The notes under the pieces are model-generated. The model made no database searches, was not told the origin of the DNA, and worked only from the letters and a program-made list of their open reading frames with translations. A stretch of DNA of 64,000 bases from Thunnus maccoyii (taxonomy: Eukaryota > Chordata > Actinopteri > Scombriformes > Scombridae). Shown one piece after another: positions 13,760-25,901 of this stretch (position 1 is its first letter; each line of letters starts with the position of its first letter). The stretch lies in the NCBI RefSeq assembly GCF_910596095.1, contig NC_056548.1, positions 17,074,651 to 17,138,650 of the forward strand. Reading direction: 5' to 3'. The position numbers were made by a program, and so were the translations under genes.

Positions 13760-14995
13760 AGTGTCATTTGTATTATATATTTTATATAATCTTTATTTGA
13801 TCAGGTAATCTCACTGAGACCAAGATCTCTTTTGCAAGAGGGACCTAAGTACAGCAGAGAGAGAGAGAGAGAAAACAAGCATAGCCAGGCATAACAAACA
13901 GACAGAGACATACAACAAACAGGCACACAAATTTGGGGTTAAAAGTCTAAAATCAGTCAGTGGGATAAGGCACTCAAGTTTTCAAATCCTCTGTAATTCA
14001 TTCCATTTATAAGGTGCAAAGCAGTGGAAGGCGGTCTTTCTAATATCAGTATTTACTGGTTATTTAATATATTTAGTATTTAGTAGTTACAGTCCTGAGA
14101 TCTGGTCTGGTGAGCAGTGGTTTTGAATTGAAGAAGAGAAGTGAGGCAGCTTTTGCAGGAGACATTTATAAATAAAAACAAAATAATGTTGATCTTGTTG
14201 CTAGTGAAGACCAGCCTACTTTTTCATATAAGTGATGTCTATTATATTTATCTCCTGTAATGAAACAGCACAAAGCAGCAGGGGATCTGCATAGTCGACA
14301 TGATGGTTGACTGTTCCTGACCTCAAGACAGACATGACAGACATCTCGAGTTTCTGTGCCAGTTGCTCCATGTGCTGTTTAAAAGTGAGACTGCTATGAG
14401 CCAAATTCCCAGGTATTTATAAGACTGGACAGTTTCAATCTCAGTACCATTAAGTGTATTGATGCAAACTGGAATTATGGGTTCTTGAGAATAAAATACG
14501 TTTTGTCCTGTCAGCATTCAGTACAAGCTTGGGTAGAAAATTAGATCGTAATCAGGATTTAACTTGACAGACTGCGCCTTCCACATAAATGGACATTGTA
14601 AGTCTGTGGTGGAGATAATGTTGTTTATGGAGAGGAAATAGTACTCATACTCATGGTACCGCCTGATATATCCCAAAAGAGGTCTGTGTCCTGTCAGATA
14701 AATATGCATGAAAGCAGTTCTGAGCAGAAACATCCAAACCAAGACAATTAGTTTATTGAGGAGAATGCAGTGGTCAACAGTATCAAACACCTTAGAAAAT
14801 TCAATAAACAGTGCAACACAGTGCTGTTTCACATCCAGTGAATGTCTAATGTTGTTTAGTGGCAGTAAATGTATTACAGCATGTGGTCTAAAACCTAACT
14901 GCTGTAAAATACAGTTATAGTTTAAATAAGCACATAGTTGCCTGTCAACTAGAGTTTCAAGGATCTTTGCAAGGGGGGAGAAAATGATCATGATA
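13760..14995 (-). mobile_element. Decayed LINE (CR1/L2/Jockey-like reverse transcriptase), 3' portion
   Basis: Minus-strand reading around 14518-14991 gives recognisable RT blocks: PLAKILETLVDRQL, then LGFRPHAVIHLL, then ALFIEFSKVFDTVDHCILLNKL, the motif-A region of CR1/L2/Jockey-type non-LTR elements. Further on, another frame has YKYLGIWL (14323-14517), typical of the same domain, followed by a SFKQHMEQLAQKL-like stretch. Stops and frame changes break the reading throughout. The 3' tail near 13760-13860 includes the LINE-like end around the ATCAGGTAATCTCACTGAGA stretch. Both edges are approximate; the 5' end is lost close to where the tandem duplication begins. Confidence 0.75.
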
Positions 14996-16470
14996 TATGA
15001 TAGATATCTGTTTTACATGGTATTTTGTTATTTTTACCTAAAGTATATTTTTCATGAAAAACTACAATGGTAGATATATGCTGGCAATGTTTTATGTATG
15101 AGTATGACATGCAGTAAAGATGTATAATCCGTCCAAGTAGCTTATATAATGTGATTGGGTTGATGATTAATGGACTTTGATGTTTAAACATGTGTTTCCA
15201 AGAAACAAATGGGGTGTTTAATACCAAAATATACTGGCATATGACTGAAAGAAGAAGTGAAAGATGTGGTTTTGGGACTGGATGGTGTGGATGGGTAAAC
15301 AAAGTCAAGTGTATCTTATTTCCCAATACACAGGCTACTACAAATTGACTTTTTGCCATGTTGTTTGTGCAATAGGATACGAGAGTTCAGTGAACAAGAG
15401 AACTCAACAGTTTCCAGCTTAGCTAAGCATTCAAAATCAAACACTACTAGATCTTGTTTTTGTACTGTCACTTTCAACTAGCTGGTCGGGCACCTGTTAG
15501 GAGGTCGGACTCTAATGGGACAGTGTGAACATACATTCAATCTCCTGGCATGGTACTGGCAGGTGAAAAGAAGTGGTTTGCGACATTGTGTGTATTTGAG
15601 GACAGAGTTGTCTATTTTCCCCAAAAAATACAATAAATACAATAAATATATAAATAAATAAAATAGACATAATATGCACACAAGTACACTCTAAACAAAT
15701 GCTTTAGCTCAACAAAAAAATTAACATAACAGTTTGCATCAAGCTTTTTGAGTTATGACAACTCCTGATAAATTTATGTTGAACCAACAAACTACATTGA
15801 GTTAGGGGAATTAGTTTTACCTCTACAATCAAAGATATTTTTAATTACTACATACTTAATAATTGGCAGCATAAACACAAGTTTTTAAGTTGATAACTCA
15901 TAAAAAATAAGTTTTTCCAACAAGTTTTTCCACAATATTTAAAAGGAATTTTTAAGTATTGTGTACCTAATTATCATAATTATGAACACAAGTTTTAAGT
16001 GGATGACAGGTAAAAAGTCAAGTTGGTCCAATTAGATTTTCTTCAGTAGTTTTTAGCTTTCTTTCCATGTAGTAGCTTTAAAAATGAATTCATTGAACAA
16101 CAAAATTGTTAGGAAGTTAATCTTTTTATTTTGCACTGCAGTTGTGTATTTGAACACATGGCATTAAACCTTAAAAACACAACAATACTACAAATGTAAA
16201 TTGTCCCACAAATATCCATATAGCCTTTGGAAATTAAGCAGTTAACATACTGAATTATGCTATCACAACAAAGTTATAGGCCTAAAGTATGTAGAACCAC
16301 AGTGCTAAATGTAAAATGTTAACTCTGGTTTTAAAATCATTTTGTAAAACTACAGTAACAAAGTTGCAATCTAGCAGGTGCTATCAAAGCTCATAAAGTA
16401 TTAACTTACAATGGCCCCCAATCTTCTTAAGGTGCTGCAATGTGTTTTTGCACAATATAGTAAAGACCTT

Positions 16471-16674
16471 TTAACTCAAATTAACACAATCTCTGTCAAG
16501 TTGCTTTGAGTATGCTGTGTGTGCAACAAATTGTGTGTGCAATTCCCTCCAGGACCTTGGTTCCCTTGCCCACAATGTTGCTGTCTTGTGGTCAGATCCT
16601 GAGATGGACCAATCACCAATGATGGCAATTTTCTTCACAAGCCTGTCAAGGCCTGATTCAAACTCTTCCTTGTT
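16471..16674 (-). other. Exon-like open frame in the segment unique to copy A
   Basis: Minus-strand frame of about 67 codons, preceded by a possible acceptor (TTTTACAAG) and closed by a stop. It has protein-like composition, with blocks such as DRLVKKIAIIGDWSISGSD and ATLWAREPRSWRELHTQF. I do not recognise the family. It could be the last exon of a decayed gene or chance. It begins about 20 bp outside the segment lost from copy B. Confidence 0.25.
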
Positions 16675-17279
16675 CTTGTAAAACAAATTAAAAGATAGGT
16701 TAGCATGTTCGAGATGATGAATTGGATTGTTTAAATTAACAATATTTTACACATCTTGACATCTTAAGAAGAAATGAAATTCTGCCTTTAAGACCAGGAA
16801 AAATAAAAACTTTAAGTGGTATCACAGTATCACTATAACCAAAATCCTAAATGATTTACGATACAAATATCATTATACCTACCATCTCTTACTGCAGATT
16901 TTATAGACTAAAAAGCAACACTGGAGGAATGAGCAAGAGATTAAGAAAAAAAGCAAAAAACAACTCCCATAGTCCAAAGGCTCTTAAGTTTGGCCAACAG
17001 CAGTTTAGCTACAGTGGAACTACAAGGTTATCTATGTGAATAACAGCCAATTTTTTAATGTGTCTGTGGCTGAATTTAGATTACACAATGTTAATGCTTA
17101 CATGAATAAGCAAATTTTGAAACATGTTTTTCTCCCCATTGCACAAATGAAACGCTAAAAAAACCAAAGCCAGTTCTGTTTTTGTCTTTGTCTGCCAGTA
17201 ACCAGAGTTTGGTAAATAAATAATTATTTTCTTCATTTCCTGTCACCTGCTTGTTGTTTCTGCATTTGGGTACACTTGC

Positions 17280-17377
17280 CTGCATAACTGTGACAGGCAG
17301 ACTTGAAAAATGTTAACCTATCATTTAAGACACAGTAAACAGATGATTTGCAAACATCAAGTCCAGGTCCTAGTACC
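17280..17377 (-). other. Exon-like segment with a possible GC-AG donor
   Basis: On the minus strand a good acceptor (TTTTTACAG) is followed by an open frame rich in cysteine, with KSSVYCVLNDRLTFFKSACH. It ends at CAG|GCAAGT, which fits the rare GC-type donor. It lies about 0.6 kb upstream, in minus-strand sense, of the open frame at 16471-16674. Product unknown; it may belong to the same decayed gene. Confidence 0.2.
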
Positions 17378-20175
17378 CTGTAAAAATGGAAAATTAGAGA
17401 ACAGTAAGATTGTTTAGTTATACTATAACTATAGTTATAGTTAGTGTGAAGGAGTAGATTAAAAAGGAAGTTGGCTTCCTTTCATTCCATAATAAGAAAC
17501 AGAAGTTGACAGTACATTCCTTTAAAAGAAGCCTTGAATCAGAATGAACCTAATACATTTTCAGTGGCTAAACTCCAGTGATTTCACTGTAGTATTGTTA
17601 GCTTCAACCAACTAGGGATATTTAGATGTCTACATGCAGGAGGAAGGATTACTTAGGACCAAGAGTACAACATTCATCTTCCTTTACTGCGCAGGATGTG
17701 GTAACAGCGGTAATCTGGAGAAAGCTCTAACTCCAGTGCAGACAAACTTTTCAAGTCCACACCAGAGCCAGCGTGCAATCACAACAACAAAATGTACAAA
17801 GCGAAACTAGAAAAAACTGCCACCTACATAGTTCTGGTAGGAAGGTAACATTACCATAACAAATGATTGTTTATCTATAATTATCTCAACATGACTGACA
17901 TACATAAATAACACGGGGCATAGGAACAATAATGGTACCCACAATTGTTGTGTAAGGCTGTATCTTGTTGAAGAAAATTCACTCAAGTCCTTGTTCAAAG
18001 TTTGCTGTGGTGGAAGTGGTTTAATACCATTCCGGAAATGTGTTGAGCTTACTGACACAGAGCTGGTCTGATACAGTAGACTGACCCAGAGCAGAAGAAA
18101 TGGAACGATTTTATACAGTAAAGATCAAAGCAGTGAGCATCAATGGTGAACAGAAGATAGGAAGGAAGGGCATTTGCATACAAGATCAAGGCAAATCAAG
18201 GGGGCAAAAACAGGAGGGGTCAAATCAGCAGGGGTCAGGAGGCAGGAAAGAGGGTTGTCCCAGATGTCACTCGATTATCAAGTCTCTACCCAAATGTGTA
18301 TTCTTCTTCAATCTGTAGCCAACATACTGCCTTAAATAAACATAAACTACCTGGTCATCATCAACAAGCTAAACGAAACACCTAGTTTATCACAAACAAT
18401 CATGAAACATTAGAAAAAAGATGAAAAAATAGTTGAGCATCAACATACATAAAAACTATGGCTCTAGTATGTCCCAAAAATATTTTAAATTGTAAGGTCA
18501 ATAAGGGTTACAAGAAATTGACAAATGGTCCTGCTTTTATTTAGCTATTACAAGATTAGTACTGTTGTTAACTGACATTATGTAATTACCAGCATAGCTC
18601 CATCCAAATTAGACCTGAGCAGAGTTAAACAGCTACTCTGAATATTGAAAACACCTGTGTGGGTGGGCTGGGCCGTCAAAAATAATTCCATTAGTAGGAA
18701 AAAATGCAAGTCTAAGCCAATCTGTAAATTTGCCGAACCAGTGAGTTGGCCTATCTAAGTACATAGCATTTGTGAAGTTACAATATAATTTAGTAAACCA
18801 CTGTTGGATCAACCGAAGGAAGGTCATTATGCAGAAATGGTTAAATTTAGGAGTTAACAAGAAGTATTTTGTGTCACATTAAGGTGGCAGGGCCTTTAAC
18901 TAGAGGATAAGCCTTTTTCACAGAATTCATTTTGACATGTGATTGCAGGAAAAGCACAGCTGTAGTAATATTAATAATGGCTGCAAGCACGTACAAGAAA
19001 AGGTTCAGGTAGAAGCAACTGGAACTCAAAGGCATGTAGTAACATTGACAATCTGGCAATGGACTGGGGAAAAGGGGGCTGGTATCGACTCATTGGGGGA
19101 AAAATAAGGGGCAGGTGTGCTGGCAGGAGACATCTGAGGGTGTTTGGCGGACAGGTTGTGAATGCTCAGAATTCATAAGGGCAGAGACCTGAGGAAAGTG
19201 AGCAGTGGCTGAATGGGGGACAGTGAGAGAGAGTGAGAGAGTTAGTAACAAACATTTGAACTGAAGCAGTCAGCAACACTCAACTGGAACAGATGTAACC
19301 GGTTGACTCTTGCATTGTGTCATAAGGAAGAGGCTCAGACAAGGGATTCGTTAGAGGCCACCATTTATTCCGGCAACTGACAGAAGTAAATGTAAAGAAA
19401 ATATCCTCCGGTCAATCGTGACGCTAACTCAGGCTCCTCTCCCATGAAGTAAGACAACAAAAGGGCAGCCATGTTGCAGCAAACACACCAAAAATACCGA
19501 AAACGTACCTGACAGAAGTAAATGAAAAGAAAATATCCTCCGGTCAATTGTGACGCTAACTCAGACTCCTACACAAATTAAATAACAGAATTGTGTTACC
19601 ATACTGTACAATAAGTCCAGACTGATAAACAAACTTCAAAAAAGGAGTGCACAACGTCACCTACCTCTCCCATGAAGTTTGACAACAAAAGGGGAGAGGT
19701 AAAGGCGGGGGACATCATTTGGGGGGCGGCAGGGCACCCACAAAAGTGAACGTAGGGGTACAGTGAACTGAGCCTTAAATGTTCCACCTGTTGACCCTGA
19801 AGGAGTAGCACGTCAGGATTTAACTATTTACAATTTTTGTGTAATTATAATACATATGCTGTACAGTTGACCCTGTTACACAGAGCCATCGTTAAAAGCA
19901 TTGGTTCCTCCTGCACTTTTCCTGCTGTGACGAGTGATAATGTCTGCTATGAAAAGGCCTGTTGATAATGTCACTGATTGCAGGTTGCTACCAGGTGATG
20001 TATGTATATGTAAGACTTTTGTTTGACATTTGCAAAAGTTGCTGTGCAGTCAAAACATTGGTAATACAATAAAATAATTCAAGCTTAGTGTGTGGTCATC
20101 CTCTCCTTGAAATATGTCACTTAAATTGTCTAATGCACTATTGTTTGTCACCTCATGCTGATTCTCGATTCTCGA

Positions 20176-23100
20176 TTCATGAAAAACTACAATGGTAGAT
20201 ATATGCTGGCAATGTTTTATGTATGAGTATGACATGCAGTAAAGATGTATAATCCGTCCAAGTAGCTTATATAATGTGATTGGGTTGATGATTAATGGAC
20301 TTTGATGTTTAAACATGTGTTTCCAAGAAACAAATGGGGTGTTTAATACCAAAATATACTGGCATATGACTGAAAGAAGAAGTGAAAGATGTGGTTTTGG
20401 GACTGGATGGTGTGGATGGGTAAACAAAGTCAAGTGTATCTTATTTCCCAATACACAGGCTACTACAAATTGACTTTTTGCCATGTTGTTTGTGCAATAG
20501 GATACGAGAGTTCAGTGAATAAGAGAACTCAACAGTTTCCAGCTTAGCTAAGCATTCAAAATCAAACACTACTAGATCTTGTTTTTGTACTGTCACTTTC
20601 AACTAGCTGGTCGGGCACCTGTTAGGAGGTCGGACTCTAATGGGACAGTGTGAACATACATTCAATCTCCTGGCATGGTACTGGCAGGTGAAAAGAAGTG
20701 GTTTGCGACATTGTGTGTATTTGAGGACAGAGTTGTCTATTTTCCCCAAAAAATACAATAAATACAATAAATATATAAATAAATAAAATAGACATAATAT
20801 GCACACAAGTACACTCTAAACAAATGCTTTAGCTCAACAAAAAAATTAACATAACAGTTTGCATCAAGCTTTTTGAGTTATGACAACTCCTGATAAATTT
20901 ATGTTGAACCAACAAACTACATTGAGTTAGGGGAATTAGTTTTACCTCTACAATCAAAGATATTTTTAATTACTACATACTTAATAATTGGCAGCATAAA
21001 CACAAGTTTTTAAGTTGATAACTCATAAAAAATAAGTTTTTCCAACAAGTTTTTCCACAATATTTAAAAGGAATTTTTAAGTATTGTGTACCTAATTATC
21101 ATAATTATGAACACAAGTTTTAAGTGGATGACAGGTAAAAAGTCAAGTTGGTCCAATTAGATTTTCTTCAGTAGTTTTTAGCTTTCTTTCCATGTAGTAG
21201 CTTTAAAAATGAATTCATTGAACAACAAAATTGTTAGGAAGTTAATCTTTTTATTTTGCACTGCAGTTGTGTATTTGAACACATGGCATTAAACCTTAAA
21301 AACACAACAATACTACAAATGTAAATTGTCCCACAAATATCCATATAGCCTTTGGAAATTAAGCAGTTAACATACTGAATTATGCTATCACAACAAAGTT
21401 ATAGGCCTAAAGTATGTAGAACCACAGTGCTAAATGTAAAATGTTAACTCTGGTTTTAAAATCATTTTGTAAAACTACAGTAACAAAGTTGCAATCTAGC
21501 AGGTGCTATCAAAGCTCATAAAGTATTAACTTACAATGGCCCCCAATCTTCTTAAGGTGCTGCAATGTGTTTTTGCACAATATAGTAAAGACCTTTTAAC
21601 TCAAATTTACACAAGAAATTGGTTACAAGAAATTGACAAATGGTCCTGCTTTTATTTAGCTATTACAAGATTAGTACTGTTGTTAACTGACATTATGTAA
21701 TTACCAGCATAGCTCCATCCAAATTAGACCTGAGCAGAGTTAAACAGCTACTCTGAATATTGAAAACACCTGTGTGGGTGGGCTGGGCCGTCAAAAATAA
21801 TTCCATTAGTAGGAAAAAATGCAAGTCTAAGCCAATCTGTAAATTTGCCGAACCAGTGAGTTGGCCTATCTAAGTACATAGCATTTGTGAAGTTACAATA
21901 TAATTTAGTAAACCACTGTTGGATCAACCGAAGGAAGGTCATTATGCAGAAATGGTTAAATTTAGGAGTTAACAAGAAGTATTTTGTGTCACATTAAGGT
22001 GGCAGGGCCTTTAACTAGAGGATAAGCCTTTTTCACAGAATTCATTTTGACATGTGATTGCAGGAAAAGCACAGCTGTAGTAATATTAATAATGGCTGCA
22101 AGCACGTACAAGAAAAGGTTCAGGTAGAAGCAACTGGAACTCAAAGGCATGTAGTAACATTGACAATCTGGCAACGGACTGGGGAAAAGGGGGCTGGTAT
22201 CGACTCATTGGGGGAAAAATAAGGGGCAGGTGTGCTGGCAGGAGACATCTGAGGGTGTTTGGCGGACAGGTTGTGAATGCTCAGAATTCATAAGGGCAGA
22301 GACCCGAGGAAAGTGAGCAGTGGCTGAATGGGGGACAGTGAGAGAGAGTGAGAGAGTTAGTAACAAACATTTGAACTGAAGCAGTCAGCAACACTCAACT
22401 GGAACAGATGTAACCGGTTGACTCTTGCATTGTGTCATAAGGAAGAGGCTCAGACAAGGGTTTCGTTAGAGGCCACCATTTATTCCGGCAACTGACAGAA
22501 GTAAATGTAAAGAAAATATCCTCCGGTCAATCATGACTTACTCAGGCTCCTCTCCCATGAAGTAAGACAACAAAAGGGCAGCCATGTTGCAGCAAACACA
22601 CCAAAAATACCGAAAACGTACCTGACAGAAGTAAATGAAAAGAAAATATCCTCCGGTCAATTGTGACGCTAACTCAGACTCCTACACAAATTAAATAACA
22701 GAATTGTGTTACCATACTGTACAATAAGTCCAGACTGATAAACAAACTTCAAAAAAGGAGTGCACAACGTCACCTACCTCTCCCATGAAGTTTGACAACA
22801 AAAGGGGAGAGGTAAAGGCGGGGGACATCATTTGGGGGGCGGCGGGGCACCCACAAAAGTGAACGTAGGGGTACAGTGAACTGAGCCTTAAATGTTCCAC
22901 CTGTTGACCCTGAAGGAGTAGCACGTCAGGATTTAACTATTTACAATTTTTGTGTAATTATAATACATATGCTGTACAGTTGACCCTGTTACACAGAGCC
23001 ATCGTTAAAAGCATTGGTTCCTCCTGCACTTTTCCTGCTGTGACGAGTGATAATGTCTGCTATGAAAAGGCCTGTTGATAATGTCACTGATTGCAGGTTG

Positions 23101-23281
23101 CTACCAGGTGATGTATGTATATGTAAGACTTTTGTTTGACACTTGCAAAAGTTGCTGTGCAGTCAAAACATTGGTAATACAATAAAATAATTCAAGCTTA
23201 GTGTGTGGTCATCCTCTCCTTGAAATATGTCACTTAAATTGTCTAATGCACTATTGTTTGTCACCTCATGCTGATTCTCGA
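20176..23281. repeat. Tandem duplication, copy B (3.1 kb, internally deleted)
   Basis: Direct copy of 15051-20168. Bases 20169-20175 between the copies repeat the preceding TTCTCGA once more. At 21615-21620 six bases stand in place of the 2016 bp of copy A; together with their surroundings they duplicate the ACAAGAAATTG word found just downstream. Small differences from copy A (for example near 20515, 22174, 22304, 22533 and 22843) show that the copies are not strictly identical. Confidence 0.93.
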
Positions 23282-24393
23282 ATAATTCTGAGTTTTGCAT
23301 TTCTTGGCCCAGAAAATATAGACTTGCCCTCCAGAATCATGACTGAGCCATTTAGAAGCCGAGATAGTGAGAAACACTGATATTGAAATAATATTCAAGT
23401 ATTTAAATGTCAATTGGCATCTTGAAAACACACCATTTCTGATCCGCTGTTCTGTGTAGTTTCCAAAAAGGATCGTGCATTTCCATGAAAATCGAACAAC
23501 ATCACAGAAGGACTTTAATGGAGGAAATGCTGCAACAGGTGCTCCAGCTGTGGGGGGGAAGGCATGATAGTACAGGAAGAGGCTAACCATTTGAATAAAG
23601 TAATATTTTGTTGAATTGCTAATGCTTAAGAATATCTGACACATATGAATATTTCATCAATGATATGACATCATATTGATGAAGTTATGCATGTTTGGTG
23701 TAATCCATTGGAGTTGATTATTAATTTGTTATACAATTTGATTTGGTTGATTATTAATGAAACTGTGATACTGTAAAAAGGATAAATGTAAGAGACTATA
23801 GTCGTTTAACAAACTCTAAGTGGGTTACAAAATGTTGATGGAATGAAGCAATGAAATGTAATATTGAGAAATCTTGATTAAAAAGGGAAGTGAAATTTCT
23901 GTGTAAGATCTGACAGGACAGAAAAATTTTGAGCATACATGGAAAATGAATTTTTATTAAATTGACTCAACTAATGCACTTTCACTTCACTCTTCACTTC
24001 TCTGCCAGTTCCTGGCATAGCCCCATTCAGTATCAACTGACCTTAGAACTGACAATGCCCTCTCGTTTTAGTCACTTTCACTCAGCTGTAAGTAATTTAT
24101 AGCCAAAGGACGGTCCTAGTCAGGTCTTTGCACACATTGATTTAATGAAATTTGTGATTACTTGCAGGGGTGGATTTTATGATTTGGGGGCCCCAGGCAA
24201 ACACCATCTTGCTTTACTTTTCACCCTTTCTCTAACTGGGAACGTTGGTATTGGCAGTGGTAGAAAAAGTACTCAAAACTTTTTTCTGAAGGAAAAATAT
24301 TAATAGTAAAACTGTTAATATCACACAGTGAAAGTTAAAGTCGTGCATTCAAATTTTTACTTAAATTGAAGAGTGAAAGAGAGGGATTATTAG
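23282..24393. other. Intergenic, one exon-like segment on the minus strand
   Basis: This is mostly AT-rich sequence. At 23434-23547 (minus strand) a pyrimidine-rich acceptor ending CCCACAG precedes an open frame with VAAFPPLKSFCDVVRFSWKC and a possible donor (AATG|GTGTTT). I cannot name a product. It could be an upstream exon of the same decayed gene suggested at 16.5-17.4 kb, or chance. A GGGGGCCCCAGG-containing word near 24187 recurs near 36438, on the far side of the composite transposon. Confidence 0.3.
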
Positions 24394-25216
24394 TAGGAAT
24401 GCACGATATTATCGGCATGTCATCGGTATCGGCCGAAATGAACATTTTCTGCCGATTATGAGAGGCCGATTTGTTGCCCTCTCCTCTGCCGCATCACTGT
24501 TCTTCCCTCCACGGACTGTTTCACGCTGACAGTCCCGGTGCTTCCTCGGCAGGCTCCACTTCACTCAGCTGCTTCTTCTAGCAGACACTAGCTGGCTGTG
24601 CTTCCCTCCGGTCATACTGCTGCTAACGCTCCGCTAGCTTCTCAGCTAACGTTAGCCCCGGCTCTCCATGCTCCATGTGGATCCAACCGGAGCACCGAGC
24701 CCCAGTTTGTTATTCCGGTTAAAGGGGAAAGAAGCAGCTTGAGTGAAGTGGAGCCTGCGGGGGAAGCACCAGGACTGTCAGGTTAAAGTAGTCCGCGCAA
24801 GAGCTGCTATGTTCGATTGCACAGATAGGAAACACCTCAGCTGACAGGATGTATCACTCTGTTTTGGGGGGGGGGGGACATCTTCTTTTTGGAGTGTGGA
24901 CCAGAGATTAAATCCTGCACATTAATGCTGTCTGTCTAATAAACTCAAAGAAAACTCTACTGCTCCACCCACTTGGCAAGTTCATTAAAGTTTTAACGCT
25001 GAGCTCCTGAACTCCAGTCTTCCTAAGTTCTTCCTTCATATATTGTCTTTCTTGATCATACTTAGTACAATCTATGCTTGCATGCATAATAGTCTCCTCA
25101 GCCAGCTAGAAGAAAATATGTGCATATATCAGTATCGGCATCGGCAATCCGCCACAATGAGTTGGAAATATCGGCATATCGGATATCGGCAAAAAATCCA
25201 ATATCGTGCATCCCTA
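24394..25216. mobile_element. Non-autonomous hAT-type DNA transposon (823 bp) with 8-bp TSD
   Basis: The ends are inverted repeats: TAGGAATGCACGATATT on the left and the complement of TAGGGATGCACGATATT on the right, one mismatch in 17. They are flanked by an 8-bp direct repeat ATTATTAG at 24386-24393 and 25217-25224. An 8-bp duplication and a TAGGGATGCACGATAT-like end are the hAT superfamily signature. ATCGGCATATCGG-type subterminal words occur at both ends. No transposase is encoded. The interior is GC-rich and holds a second inverted repeat: the stretch near 24538-24572 is largely complementary to 24733-24769. Confidence 0.92.
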
Positions 25217-25256
25217 ATTATTAGCACTTTACATCTGTTCAAGGTGCTAAACTATT

Positions 25257-25890
25257 GCTAACACTTTATAATACAGCCCGCGTTTTACAGTGTAACTTCC
25301 CATCACTTATCATGTAATTTCCTGGAACTTATGGTGCAACTTCCTCATATGAATTCATACATATTAAATACTTTCCGGTTCTTACTGGTACTTAAAAGTA
25401 GGTACAGCGGAAGAAAACAAAACAACGAGAAACAAGGGAGTAACAATTGGGGTTTTAAAGTGTAATTCCCAACATTTACCATGTAACTTCCCGGACCTTA
25501 TGGTGTAATTTTCTCGTATGAATCAGTACGTAACATGTATATGTGTACTAAAATCAAGTGTTTTTGCTCGTGGCAGTTATGACAATCATTTTTTTATGCA
25601 TGTGTGTTTGACAGGCAAGCTTCACCCACACTCAAGAGATTTATTATGCTTATGTCTTCAACTTCATTGTATGAATTTCAATAGAACAAGGCGAGAAATG
25701 GGTCTATACTTTTGGAAATTGGCTCCTAGCAGCCATGTTGGTCCAGCACTGCAGCAGCTCATAACAGGCAATCTTACCTCTCTCCAGTGCACAGCTATGA
25801 AAGTTCACAATGTTCCCCAGTCCTTACTCTGTAGGTACAGGCTAGTTACCCTGTAAGTACATGGTAACAACAGGGAGCGGGCTGGATTAT
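25257..25890 (+). repeat. Left terminal inverted repeat of the composite element
   Basis: Pairs with the complement of 35552-36159. It is slightly longer than the right copy because a subterminal unit (GTGTAACTTCC...ATGTAATTTCC...) is present twice, near 25290 and 25460, whereas the right end has it once. The repeat ends at CTGGATTAT on both sides. Confidence 0.9.
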
Positions 25891-25901
25891 TAAATTCTCA
25901 C

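Larger units (their letters stand above)
15051..20168. repeat. Tandem duplication, copy A (5.1 kb)
   Basis: From 15051 the sequence reads the same as from 20176 for over 1.4 kb, with only a few single-base differences. After a gap of 2016 bp present only in this copy (16490-18505), identity resumes at 18506 (matching 21621) and runs to 20168 (matching 23281). Content is AT-rich and mostly non-coding. It includes a patch near 15690-16030 with repeated AAGTTGATAACTCA-like and AAGTTTTTCCAAC-like words, and an internal 60-bp direct repeat near 19380 and 19503. Real segmental duplication and assembly of two haplotypes side by side are both possible. Confidence 0.93.

Noticed and set aside
25518-25856. 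A 112-codon open frame, mirrored at 35739-36050 on the minus strand, as a conserved protein
   Set aside because: The similarity comes from the two terminal inverted repeats themselves, and the frame is interrupted differently in the right copy. It has no known motif.
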